From Billgrantia sulfidoxydans (GTDB lineage: Bacteria; Pseudomonadota; Gammaproteobacteria; Pseudomonadales; Halomonadaceae), in NCBI RefSeq assembly GCF_017868775.1, contig NZ_CP053381.1, positions 4,092,001 through 4,156,000 on the forward strand: 64,000 nucleotides of DNA, written 5' to 3'. This document shows positions 9,310 to 17,844 of the stretch, in pieces. Numbering within the stretch: position 1 is the stretch's first letter; each line of letters begins with the position of its first letter. A model generated the notes under the pieces. That model ran no database searches. It had not been told where the DNA came from and saw nothing but the letters and a program-made list of their open reading frames with translations. Made by a program: the position numbers and the translations under genes.

Positions 9310-10608
9310 TCAACCGCCGGTCAATACCAGTACGATCTGGGGATAGAAGACCACCAGCGCGACGACCACGATGTCGGCCACCAGAAAGGTCGACACGCCA
9401 CGGAAGATATCCATCAGCGAGGCGTACTGTCCCGCCACGCCCTTGATCACGAAGATGTTCATGCCCACCGGCGGGGTGATCATGCCGATCTCGAGCAGCT
9501 TCACCAGCAGCACGCCGAACCAGATCAGGCTCACGTCGTAGAGTTCGAATACCGGCAGCAGTACGGGCAGGGTCACCAGCATGGCGCCGAAGGGCTCCAT
9601 GAACAGCCCCAGGAAGAGGTAGATCAGCACCACCACCAGCATCAGTTCGAGATAGGAGAGCTCCCAGCCGGTCACCGCTCCGGTGATAAAGCCGGCGAGG
9701 CCGCTCAGACTCAGGAAGAGAGTGAACATGCTGGCCCCGACGCCGATGATCAGCAGCGCCGAGGTGGTGGAAAGGGTCTCGAGCAGCGCGGCCTTCATGG
9801 CCCGGCCGTTCAGGCGCCCCAGCACCAGGCCGATGAGGATCGCCCCGGCGGCCCCCACCGCCCCCGCCTCGGTGGCGGTAAAGAACCCCGAGAAGAGGCC
9901 GCCGAACACCAGCACGCCCAGCACCAGCACCGGCCAGATGTCGAGCAGCGCCTGTCGGGCGGTGATGTCGCGGGACCCCACGGCCTCCCGCGGCACGATG
10001 TCGGGTCGCCACCAGCTGACCAAGAGAATCACCAGGCTGTAGCTCAGCGCCGTCAGCAGACCGATGGTGATGCCTCCCAGGAACACCTGCGTGATCGAGA
10101 CCTGGGCGAACACGCCATAGACGATCATCAGGATGCTGGGCGGGATCAGCGCGCCGATGGTACCGCCGGCGGCGATGGTGCCGCAGGCGAAGCTCGGCTT
10201 GTAGCCGCCGCGCACCATCTCGGGAATGGCGATGCGCCCCATGGCCGCCGAGCAGGCCACGCTCGAGCCGCTCACCGCGGCGAAACCGGAGCTGGCCACG
10301 ATGCTGGAGATCGCCACCCCACCGGGCAACCAGCGAAACACCACCTTGGCGGCACTGAAGAGGCCGTTGGTAAGGCCGGTGTGGTAGCAGACGAAGCCCA
10401 TCAGCAAAAACATCGGCACCGCGCTGAGCGTCCACTTGGCGATGAACTCGTAGGGCGTCGAGGAGAGCATGCCGATGGCGGTGCTCCAGCCGAACATCAC
10501 CGTCATGCCGCCCAGCGCAACCACGACCAGCGAGAGCGCCACCGGCACCCGCAGCGCCAGTAGCAGCATCAGGATGGCGAGGCCGTAGAAGCCGACGTCA
10601 ACGGACAT
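9310..10608 (-). CDS. TRAP transporter large permease (DctM family)
   Basis: A 432-residue, highly hydrophobic protein with about a dozen membrane segments. Family signatures such as GSSVACSAAMGRIAIPEM and GTIGALIPPS are seen. ATG 10608 is chosen because an AAGGTGA site lies 5 bases before it; a GTG at 10617 overlaps the stop of the small permease gene. It forms the sodium-coupled transport channel together with the DctQ protein encoded immediately upstream and the binding protein at 11193-12326. Its position between feruloyl-CoA synthase and the CoA-transferase suggests uptake of aromatic acids. Confidence 0.9.
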   Translation of the reverse strand: MSVDVGFYGLAILMLLLALRVPVALSLVVVALGGMTVMFGWSTAIGMLSSTPYEFIAKWTLSAVPMFLLMGFVCYHTGLTNGLFSAAKVVFRWLPGGVAISSIVASSGFAAVSGSSVACSAAMGRIAIPEMVRGGYKPSFACGTIAAGGTIGALIPPSILMIVYGVFAQVSITQVFLGGITIGLLTALSYSLVILLVSWWRPDIVPREAVGSRDITARQALLDIWPVLVLGVLVFGGLFSGFFTATEAGAVGAAGAILIGLVLGRLNGRAMKAALLETLSTTSALLIIGVGASMFTLFLSLSGLAGFITGAVTGWELSYLELMLVVVLIYLFLGLFMEPFGAMLVTLPVLLPVFELYDVSLIWFGVLLVKLLEIGMITPPVGMNIFVIKGVAGQYASLMDIFRGVSTFLVADIVVVALVVFYPQIVLVLTGG

Positions 10609-10613
10609 GGAAA

Positions 10614-11132
10614 TCACCTTTCATCTGGCGTACCGGAAGGAGGGGCTGTATCTCTGAGCAGGAACGGCAGCCGCACCACACAGACCACCGCCGCCAGGGC
10701 GAAGGCGACGGGCAGGGCGAAATAGGTCGGCCAGACCGGCATGGGGAAGTTCAGCGACATCACGTAGGAGCCGATGGCGTACTGCTCCATGGCCTTGCCC
10801 CAGGTGGCCACGGCCAGGACGGCATAGACCGCGGCCGAGAGCAGCGACACCAGCACATCGGACAGGCGCACCAGCCAGGGCTTCATCAGCCCCTCCAGGG
10901 CCTCCACGGCAATCATCTCCCGGCGCCACTCCACCCACCCCAGCGGCAACAATGCCAGGGTGATCAGGTAGTAGCGGGTCACCAGCTCCACGGTGGCGGG
11001 GATCGACACGGACAGCGTGGCGCGCAGCAGCACATCGAGGGTGATGTGGATCACCATCAGCAGGATGCCGAGCGTCCCCAGCAGGGCCAGACCGACGGCG
11101 GCCCGATTGGTGAAGCGGTAGAGCGCATCCAT
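10614..11132 (-). CDS. TRAP transporter small permease (DctQ family)
   Basis: A 172-residue protein with four predicted membrane segments, the usual DctQ size and layout, including the PLGWVEWRREMIAVE stretch between segments. Its stop codon region contains the ribosome site of the large permease gene (5 bases apart), so the two are translationally coupled. It follows the binding-protein gene across a 60-base gap holding a strong palindrome. Confidence 0.88.
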   Translation of the reverse strand: MDALYRFTNRAAVGLALLGTLGILLMVIHITLDVLLRATLSVSIPATVELVTRYYLITLALLPLGWVEWRREMIAVEALEGLMKPWLVRLSDVLVSLLSAAVYAVLAVATWGKAMEQYAIGSYVMSLNFPMPVWPTYFALPVAFALAAVVCVVRLPFLLRDTAPPSGTPDER

Positions 11133-11156
11133 GACGAGTCTCCGTGAGAGGCGTTA

Positions 11157-11182
11157 CCGAATGCCGGCATGCCGGCATTCGG
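11157..11182. other. Perfect 26-base palindrome between TRAP binding-protein and permease genes
   Basis: Two 13-base halves (CCGAATGCCGGCA and its complement) with no unpaired spacer. No T-run follows on the minus strand, so it is not a classical terminator. In TRAP and ABC operons such intercistronic hairpins protect the 3' end of the binding-protein message, giving more binding protein than permease. That role is inferred here. Confidence 0.7.
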
Positions 11183-11192
11183 AGACGTGGTA

Positions 11193-12326
11193 TCAGGTCC
11201 CGTAGGTGGAGAAATCCACCCCGTCCCAGATCTCGCGGTTCATGGCCTCGGCCACCGCCTCGGGATCCGCGCCAACCTCCTCGACGATAGCGTTCCACTT
11301 CTCCACCAATGATTGGAAGCGCTCGATCTTGGCCGCCGCATCCTCTACACCGTGGCGGCTCTCCGCCTGTTCAGCGGCATAGACCAGGTCTTCCTCGAGG
11401 AAAGCCTCGATGGCCTCCAACAGTTCGGGCTCGGGCTCCAGCATCTCGATACCGTTTTCGAGTGCGACCTCACGAGCCTCGTCGGCCATCTCGTAGCCCC
11501 AGCGCTGGGTGATGGCGGCGGATGCCTCGACCGAGGCGTGGACCAGGGCCTCACGCTGCTCGGCAGAGAGAGAACCCCAGGCCTGCTGACCGACCGCATG
11601 GGAAATGGTGCTATGGAACGTGCCCAGCTCGACATCAGTGACATAATTCAGCACGTCATCCAGCCGGAAGGAGATGATGTCGGCAATGGAAGCGATGGTG
11701 CCTTCGATCACCCCTTGGGAGAGCGATTCGTAAGTCTCCCCTACGGGGATAGAGGCCGGTGACACGCCCACCGATTCGGCCCAGCGGGAATACTGGGGCC
11801 CGCCCACTCGCATGCGCAGCCCCTGGAGATCATCGAGGGAGCGTACCGGCTCGGTGCTCAGTATGCGGTAGAGATCCGAGGCATGGGAGCTGGTGTAGAC
11901 GATGCCCAACTGTTTGAGCTCTTGCTGACATTCGTCACAAGTGACGATGTACTCGGTCACCGCCGCGCCCATGGCATGGGGATTGGTGCCCAGGAAAGCC
12001 AGGTCGCCGACCAGGTTGATCTCTGGCAGGTCGGCCGGGAAATAGGCCGGCAGGAAGAGCCCCACCTCTACCAAGCCACTCTTGATGGCATTACGCATGT
12101 TGCCGATGTTGGCCACCTCGGTTCCCAGCAGGTTGCCCGTCAAGTCGCCATCGGTCTTCTCGGCCAGACGCTCGGCGAATTCGGTGAACATCGGATCGTA
12201 GGCAGGATGCGCCGGCGGCACCCCGGGGGCCATGCGCAGATCACGGGCCTGGGCCTGGACGGTCAGCGCCAGGCTACCGGCGGTAGCGACGACGGCAAGA
12301 GACTTGAGCAGCGTGCGACGTGTCAT
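11193..12326 (-). CDS. TRAP transporter substrate-binding protein (DctP family)
   Basis: A 377-residue periplasmic binding protein. The N-terminus MTRRTLLKSLAVVATAG has a twin arginine and a hydrophobic segment ending at VQAQA, so export may be by Sec or Tat. The mature part opens with RDLRMAPGVPPAHPAYDPM. It is the first gene of a complete binding protein / DctQ / DctM operon. A TGTT-N9-AACA operator lies 24 bases upstream of its start, the same motif as at the feruloyl-CoA synthase promoter, so its ligand is probably a hydroxycinnamate or related aromatic acid. Confidence 0.88.
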   Translation of the reverse strand: MTRRTLLKSLAVVATAGSLALTVQAQARDLRMAPGVPPAHPAYDPMFTEFAERLAEKTDGDLTGNLLGTEVANIGNMRNAIKSGLVEVGLFLPAYFPADLPEINLVGDLAFLGTNPHAMGAAVTEYIVTCDECQQELKQLGIVYTSSHASDLYRILSTEPVRSLDDLQGLRMRVGGPQYSRWAESVGVSPASIPVGETYESLSQGVIEGTIASIADIISFRLDDVLNYVTDVELGTFHSTISHAVGQQAWGSLSAEQREALVHASVEASAAITQRWGYEMADEAREVALENGIEMLEPEPELLEAIEAFLEEDLVYAAEQAESRHGVEDAAAKIERFQSLVEKWNAIVEEVGADPEAVAEAMNREIWDGVDFSTYGT

Positions 12327-12349
12327 GGGGATACCTCAGCGGCTTATAT

Positions 12350-12368
12350 TTGTTTGTGTATAAAACAA
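12350..12368. promoter_or_regulatory. Palindromic operator upstream of the TRAP operon
   Basis: TTGTT-N9-AACAA, nearly identical to the minus-strand reading of 9235-9253. The stretch 12369-12560 between it and the end of the feruloyl-CoA synthase gene shows no gene and no convincing terminator. Confidence 0.6.
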
Positions 12369-12560
12369 TGGTCTTCATCATCTATCTGATGACCGATTAT
12401 AGTCCAGTCAGCAACCTCTCTCGATACCCGACTTTGGTATAGGCATCGTTACTCGCCGGCTAGCGCGTTTCACCAGACACAGGGGGTCCATCCCAGACCT
12501 TGGCATTGGGAACATTTGCGGCTAGGGCGCGCCGCGCGGGGTAACTGAATGAATCGGCTT

Positions 12561-14396
12561 TCAATCCAACCGCAGCACACTCGGCGGCGGTGGCTCGCGA
12601 TAAAGCGCCTCGACGATGGCGGCCCGGTTCTCCAGCACGGCCCGCTGGTTGATCGAGCCCTTGTCGGTGATCTCGTGGGCATCCAGGCGCGGCGGCTCGT
12701 CGAGCAGCACCAGGCGCCGCACCCGGGTGGAGCTGCCGGTGCTGTGGGCGTCCAGGTCCCGCAGCATCTGCAGGAAGCGCTCGTGCACCGGCTCGCTGGC
12801 CAGTACCGTGGCGGCATCGATTTCGCTGCCCAGCCCCGCCAGCTCACGGCACTTCTCCAGGTCCGGGAACACCATGACCGCCACATAGGGCCGGTCGAGC
12901 CCGGCGATCACCACGTCCTTCACATGGGGGGCACCGGCTTCGATGATGCGCGCCCGCAGCGGCCCGACGCTGACCCAGGTGCCGGTATCGAGCTTGAAGT
13001 CCTCGGAGATGCGCCCGTCGAAGCGCATGCCGCGCTGGGGGTCGTCCGGGTCGATGAACTTGACCGCATCGCCCAGGCAGTAGAAGCCTTCCTCGTCGAA
13101 GCTCCTGGCGGTGACCTCGGGCTGGCGCCAGTAGCCCGGCATCACGCTGGGCCCTTTCACCCGGCACTCCAGCTTGCCGCCGTTGGGCACCAGCTTGATC
13201 GTCACCCCGCGCGCCGGCAGGCCCACCACGCCGGAGCGGGACTCCTCCAGCGAGGCGAACATCGCCGAGGGGGCGGTCTCGGTGGCGCCCAGGCCGGTCA
13301 GCATGCCCACCTTGCAGCCCAGGGTCTGGATGGCAAGGCGGTCGAGTTCGTCCCAGATGTGCTGGGAGAGCCCCGCCGCGGCGAAGAACATCAGGTTGAG
13401 CCGGGAGAAGAAGGTCTCGCGCAGGGCATCCTCGCGCTTCAGGTAGTCCACCAGGATCTCGAAACCCTTGGGCACGTTGAAGTAGACGGTGGGGGCGATC
13501 TCGCGCAGGTTGGCGATGGTCTTCTCGAACTCGCCCGGCACCGGGCGGCCGTCGTCGATATAGAGGCTGCCGCCGTTGTAGAGCACGATGCCGACGTTGT
13601 GGTTGCCGCCGAAGGTGTGGTTCCACGGCAGCCAGTCGACCAGAACCGGTGGCTCGTCTCGCATGAAGGGCATCAGCGAGGCCAGCATCTCCTGGTTGGC
13701 GCAGAGCATGCGGTGGGTATTGATGACGCCCTTGGGCATGCCGGTGGAGCCGGAGGTGAACAGGAACTTGACGATGGTGTCGGGGCCGACGGCCGCACGG
13801 GCCTCCTCCACCGCCGCCGTCACGGGGGTATCCAGCAGTTCGTCGAAGGTGCCCATGGGGAAGCCTTCGGCCTCTACCGCCACACAGCCGCAGTCGGCCA
13901 GCTGCACCGCCGCCAGGGCGGGGGCGAAATCCTCTGCCTTGTCGACCATCAGCAGGCCCGGCGTCAGCAGCTCGACGATATGGCGCAGCTTGCCGTAGTC
14001 CCGGCTGACCAGCGAGTAGGCCGGCGAGACGGGGGCGAAGGGAATGCCCACATACATTGCCGCCAGCGACAGCAGCAGGTGCTCGATGGAATTACCGCTG
14101 AGGATGGCCAAGGGCCGCTCGACGCTCAAGCCGTGGTTCAGCAGCCCTTGCGCCAGGCGGCGTACCCGCGCCAGGGTCTCGGCATAGCTCAGGCGCTGCC
14201 ACTCGCCGGCACCGTCGCGCCGCGCCACGAAGGTACGCTCCGGCGTCTCGTCGGCCCAGCGCTCCAGGCACTCGAGCAGCGTATCGGGGTAGTCGCCGAG
14301 GGGTTCCTCGACAGTGAGAAGTCGGGTTCCATCATCGCGCAGGATCAGCTTGGCAGTGGCAGTGCCCAGACGGACATCGCGAAAGGAGGAAGACAT
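12561..14396 (-). CDS. fcs: Feruloyl-CoA synthase
   Basis: A 611-residue member of the adenylate-forming (ANL) family. The P-loop LFTSGSTGMPKGV, the middle motif LGATETAP and the C-terminal lysine motif EITDKGSINQR are all present. Features near WLPWNHTFGGNHN and the long C-terminus fit feruloyl-CoA synthases, which activate ferulate, p-coumarate and caffeate with ATP and CoA. It is transcribed away from the MarR regulator at 14734. The 337-base region between them holds a TGTT-N9-AACA operator. This gene anchors the whole locus as a hydroxycinnamate pathway. Confidence 0.9.
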   Translation of the reverse strand: MSSSFRDVRLGTATAKLILRDDGTRLLTVEEPLGDYPDTLLECLERWADETPERTFVARRDGAGEWQRLSYAETLARVRRLAQGLLNHGLSVERPLAILSGNSIEHLLLSLAAMYVGIPFAPVSPAYSLVSRDYGKLRHIVELLTPGLLMVDKAEDFAPALAAVQLADCGCVAVEAEGFPMGTFDELLDTPVTAAVEEARAAVGPDTIVKFLFTSGSTGMPKGVINTHRMLCANQEMLASLMPFMRDEPPVLVDWLPWNHTFGGNHNVGIVLYNGGSLYIDDGRPVPGEFEKTIANLREIAPTVYFNVPKGFEILVDYLKREDALRETFFSRLNLMFFAAAGLSQHIWDELDRLAIQTLGCKVGMLTGLGATETAPSAMFASLEESRSGVVGLPARGVTIKLVPNGGKLECRVKGPSVMPGYWRQPEVTARSFDEEGFYCLGDAVKFIDPDDPQRGMRFDGRISEDFKLDTGTWVSVGPLRARIIEAGAPHVKDVVIAGLDRPYVAVMVFPDLEKCRELAGLGSEIDAATVLASEPVHERFLQMLRDLDAHSTGSSTRVRRLVLLDEPPRLDAHEITDKGSINQRAVLENRAAIVEALYREPPPPSVLRLD

Positions 14397-14498
14397 GGGC
14401 GCTCCTGCTGTTTGTGATCGTTGTCAGGATCGAAAGGGGCATCTCGCTACCCTCGGCATGGGAGCCTTGGTAACATGGAGTCCAGTATTTTTTTAAAC

Positions 14499-14515
14499 TG
14501 TTGTCATGTCAAACA
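14499..14515. promoter_or_regulatory. Palindromic operator in the fcs-marR intergenic region
   Basis: TGTT-N9-AACA, 103 bases upstream of fcs and 219 bases upstream of the regulator. Fourth copy of the motif in the locus; only the core arms are symmetric here. The rest of 14397-14733 is AT-rich on the fcs side and shows no gene. Confidence 0.5.
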
Positions 14516-14733
14516 TTTTGCTACCATAACATTATTCTTCGGGAACCGAAGAAAGGCGGAATAAGCATTCGGCATCAAAAAGATACGCTCATAACGTCGT
14601 GTCGCCGTGACGATTCTCACGGCCGAGACACGACTAAAGTTGGAGACCGTGACAGGCCTCGCCGTCCGGTATCCGATAGGCTGTTTGCTGCTTGCCGCCT
14701 CGTGGCTCACCCAACCTCAGGGCCGACCAACCT

Positions 14734-15192
14734 ATGAGCAACGACGACCAGAACGGTATCGATTACTCCATGCTGCAGTCCCGCCTCGGCTACAAGCTAC
14801 GCCGGGCGCAGCTCGTCTACTTCGACGTGTTCTTCGAGGCTTGCGCCCAGGAGGGCATCACACCCGGGCTGTTCAGCATCCTCGCCATCATCTATCACAA
14901 CCCGGGGCTGACCCAGTCGGCGGTCTCCACCGCCCTGGACGTGGACCGTTCCGCCATGGTGGCGGCCATCGACAAGCTGGAGAGCATGGAGGTGGTGGAA
15001 CGGCGCAAGTCGAAGAACGATCGGCGCTCCTATGCCCTCTACCTCACCGACAAGGGCAAGGAATTCACCGAGCGGCTCAACCACAAGGTCGCCGCGGGCG
15101 AAGACAACTTCGACAGCTTCATGAAAGAAGGCGAGCGCGAGTGGCTGCTCGACCTTCTCGACCGTATCATCGCGGCCCGCAAGGGAGGCTGA
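14734..15192 (+). CDS. MarR-family regulator of the hydroxycinnamate genes
   Basis: A 152-residue winged-helix protein. The recognition region is GLTQSAVSTALDVDRSAMVAAIDKLE, followed by the MarR wing ERRKSKNDRRSYALYLTDKG. ATG 14734 is chosen over an upstream in-frame ATG at 14692 because family proteins begin close to this point. It is divergent from fcs. MarR proteins at such loci (FerR, FerC, CouR types) repress until a hydroxycinnamoyl-CoA binds. Four TGTT-N9-AACA palindromes in front of locus operons are its likely targets. Ligand and targets are inferred. Confidence 0.85.
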   Translation: MSNDDQNGIDYSMLQSRLGYKLRRAQLVYFDVFFEACAQEGITPGLFSILAIIYHNPGLTQSAVSTALDVDRSAMVAAIDKLESMEVVERRKSKNDRRSYALYLTDKGKEFTERLNHKVAAGEDNFDSFMKEGEREWLLDLLDRIIAARKGG

Positions 15193-15374
15193 GCAGTTCG
15201 CGGTAAGAGCTTTCCTGCGGATCAGCGAATGGGCATGCCTCCTTTGTAGGTCACGCCCGCATAGTAGCTTTGGGGAACGCCTCATTCATCGAACACCTCG
15301 CCCAGCAACTGCCGAGCGAGGGAATGAACAATGACTCCTTCGGGCACGCCAACGCCGCATAGCCCGAGCGCTGT

Positions 15375-16283
15375 TTACAGGAACTTGGTCAACTGCAGGC
15401 GGAAGGTATCGCCCTCGCTTTCGAGCCCCTTGAGGCCACCCGCCCCGGCATCGTACTCGTGGTAGGCGGCGCCCTTGAGCATCACCCCGGCCGTGGGCCA
15501 GAGGTAGCCCGCCTCGACGCCGATGGCATGGCGCTCTGCCTTGTCGCCGGTCGTCGCGCCGTCATCGGCTTCGAGCTGCCAGGCATCGTAGCCCACCAGA
15601 CCCAGCTCGAGACCACTGGTCAGGCGGTGGCCGATGCCCCACTCCACCAGCCAGCTATCCCCCGGGGTGATGCCTGTGTCGTCCTGCTCGGTCTTGATCT
15701 CGTAGCGCGATAGCGCCGAGACGTTCCAGCGCTTCTCGGCATCGAGGTGCCAGACGCCGCCCAGGGTCAGCATGGTGGTACCGTAGCCCTTGCCCACCGA
15801 GGCCGGATTGGCGACATCGAAGTCGGCGCTGTCGAACCAGTGGCCGGCGGCGAAGGTGGCGTCCCACTGTTCGCCGTGCCAGCCCAGAATCAGCGGACCG
15901 ACGAAGACGTCACCGATGCCGTCATCATCGAAGCGCTGACCGCCGGCGATACCCAGCTCGAACTCGATGTCGAGCATCGGCACGATCGCTTCCATCCCGT
16001 AGTCGGCGCCGAGAAACTGCTTGCCGGTCATCCAGATGAAGCGATGCGCCAGCGCGGTGACCGAGCCGCTATTGTCGCCGGGCACGGCCGTGCCCGTTCC
16101 GTCGTTGAAGTGCTCGACGTCATAGTGGAGCAAGTAGCCGCGGTAGTAGAGGCCTTCGGACGGCGCGGCGGCCGCATTCAGCCCCTCGATCCCCGGCGGA
16201 TAGTGGCCGTTGACGGCGAGCACAGGCGTGGCGACGAGGCTGGCGCCCAGGGCGGCCAGCCAGACGGTTTTCCGGGTCTGCAT
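15375..16283 (-). CDS. Outer-membrane protein of the phenol-degradation MetA family
   Basis: A 302-residue protein with a signal peptide (ending near LVATPVLA) and a beta-barrel-like sequence. The opening NGHYPPGIEGLNAA and the motif LYYRGYLLHYD fit the family found next to aromatic degradation genes and thought to help uptake of hydrophobic aromatics. It ends in LQLTKFL, with a terminal aromatic residue close to the C-terminus. It is the last gene of the cytochrome / flavoprotein / aldehyde dehydrogenase series on the minus strand, separated from the dehydrogenase by a strong hairpin. Confidence 0.8.
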   Translation of the reverse strand: MQTRKTVWLAALGASLVATPVLAVNGHYPPGIEGLNAAAAPSEGLYYRGYLLHYDVEHFNDGTGTAVPGDNSGSVTALAHRFIWMTGKQFLGADYGMEAIVPMLDIEFELGIAGGQRFDDDGIGDVFVGPLILGWHGEQWDATFAAGHWFDSADFDVANPASVGKGYGTTMLTLGGVWHLDAEKRWNVSALSRYEIKTEQDDTGITPGDSWLVEWGIGHRLTSGLELGLVGYDAWQLEADDGATTGDKAERHAIGVEAGYLWPTAGVMLKGAAYHEYDAGAGGLKGLESEGDTFRLQLTKFL

Positions 16284-16306
16284 CAGGGTTGTCTCTCTTG
16301 TTGGGG

Positions 16307-16337
16307 CGCCTCGCCGCTAGTCGGGAGCGGCGAGGCG
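16307..16337. other. Intercistronic hairpin
   Basis: A 12-base perfect stem (CGCCTCGCCGCT and its complement) with a 7-base loop, between the aldehyde dehydrogenase and the outer-membrane protein gene. No T-run follows on the minus strand, so it may only attenuate expression or stabilise the upstream message. Confidence 0.65.
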
Positions 16338-16349
16338 GAGTATCGCGGT

Positions 16350-17816
16350 TCAGAACGGATAGGTGCGCGGCGTCTGCTGGACGCTGACCCAGTGGTCGGT
16401 GGTGAACTCCTCGATGGCCCAGCCGCCGTTGAAGCGGCCGAGGCCGGAATTCTTCTCGCCGCCGAAGGGCACGTGGGCCTCGTCGTTGACCGGCATGTCG
16501 TTCACATGGGTCATACCCGCCTTGATGCCCTGGGCGAAGCGTAGCCCGCGCGCCAGGTCGCCGCTGAACACGGCGCTGGAGAGGCCGTACTCGGTACCGT
16601 TGGCAAGCGACAGCGCATGGGCCTCGTCGCGCGCCTTCTGGATGCCCACCAGCGGGCCGAATATCTCCTCGCGGCTGATCTCCATCTCCGGCGTGACATC
16701 GCCAAAGACGTGGGGCGGCACCAACTGGCCCTCGATCTCGCCCTCCAGCAGCACGGTCGCGCCCTCTCGCTTGGCGATGTCGATCTTGGCCTCCAGCCCC
16801 TCGCGCTGCTTGGCGTTGATCACCGGGCCCACCACGGTGGCCATGTCGTTGGGGTCGCCTACCGGCAGCCCCTTGACCTTCGCCACGAAGCGCTCGACGA
16901 AGTCGTCATACAGGGGCTCGGCGACAATAATGCGGTTGACCGCCATGCAGATCTGGCCCTGATGAAGGAACTTGCCCATGGCCGCGGCGTTCACCGCCTG
17001 GTCGAGATCGGCGTCGTCGAGCACCACGAAGGGGCTGTTGCCGCCCAGCTCCAGCGAGACCTTCTTGATGTGCTCGCCGCCGCTGGCGATGCGGCCGATG
17101 CCGCGGCCCACCTGGGTGGAGCCGGTGAAGGAGATCAGTCGCGGTACGTGGTGCGCGACGAAGGCGTCGCCGATCTCGCTGCCGGCCCCCACCACCACGC
17201 TGAGCAGCCCCTTGGGCAGGCCGGCCTCCTCGAAGATCTTGGCCAGCAGCAGGCCGCCGGTGACCGGGGTGTCGCTGGCCGGCTTGACCACCACGGCATT
17301 GCCCAGCGCCAGCGCCGGGGCGATGGAGCGCTGGGAGAGGTGCAGCGGGAAGTTCCACGGGCTGATCACGCCGACCACGCCCAGCGGCTTGCGGTAGACA
17401 CGGTTCTCCTTGCCCGGCACGTTTGAGGCCAGCGTCATGCCGTGCACGCGGCCCGGCATGCTGGCGGCCTCCTGGGTGATGCCGCGGGCCGCGCCCCACT
17501 CGACATTGGCCTTGAGCCGGGTGCTGCCCGACTCGCGGATCAGCCAGTCGACGATCTCCCCCTTACGGGCATCGAAGATCGCCACCACCCGCTGCAGAAG
17601 GGCGCTGCGCTCGGCCGGCGGGGTCGCCGCCCACTCGGCCTGGGCTTTTTCGGCCGCGTCGAAGGCGGCGTCCAGATCGCCACGCGTGGCCAGACGAATC
17701 GACAGCAGCGCGCTGCCGTCGTAGGGATTGGTCACCGTGGTACGGCGCTCGCTCGATCCCTCGCGCCACTCGCCGGCGAGAGGCTGGAGATGAAAATCGC
17801 GGTAAGCGTCACTCAT
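16350..17816 (-). CDS. Aromatic aldehyde dehydrogenase (vanillin / 4-hydroxybenzaldehyde type)
   Basis: A 488-residue NAD(P)-dependent aldehyde dehydrogenase. The NAD site includes [12 protein letters not shown]. The catalytic Glu lies in [11 protein letters not shown] and the nucleophile Cys in [12 protein letters not shown]. The C-terminus [18 protein letters not shown] matches the vanillin dehydrogenase group. It lies 28 bases after the flavoprotein gene. In p-cresol operons the equivalent enzyme oxidises 4-hydroxybenzaldehyde; in eugenol/ferulate clusters it oxidises vanillin or coniferyl aldehyde. The sequence cannot separate these, but the product is an aromatic acid that feeds the pca genes. 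Confidence 0.85.
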   Translation of the reverse strand: MSDAYRDFHLQPLAGEWREGSSERRTTVTNPYDGSALLSIRLATRGDLDAAFDAAEKAQAEWAATPPAERSALLQRVVAIFDARKGEIVDWLIRESGSTRLKANVEWGAARGITQEAASMPGRVHGMTLASNVPGKENRVYRKPLGVVGVISPWNFPLHLSQRSIAPALALGNAVVVKPASDTPVTGGLLLAKIFEEAGLPKGLLSVVVGAGSEIGDAFVAHHVPRLISFTGSTQVGRGIGRIASGGEHIKKVSLELGGNSPFVVLDDADLDQAVNAAAMGKFLHQGQICMAVNRIIVAEPLYDDFVERFVAKVKGLPVGDPNDMATVVGPVINAKQREGLEAKIDIAKREGATVLLEGEIEGQLVPPHVFGDVTPEMEISREEIFGPLVGIQKARDEAHALSLANGTEYGLSSAVFSGDLARGLRFAQGIKAGMTHVNDMPVNDEAHVPFGGEKNSGLGRFNGGWAIEEFTTDHWVSVQQTPRTYPF

Positions 17817-17844
17817 GGCAATAGCTCCATTTCATTCATCGGCC

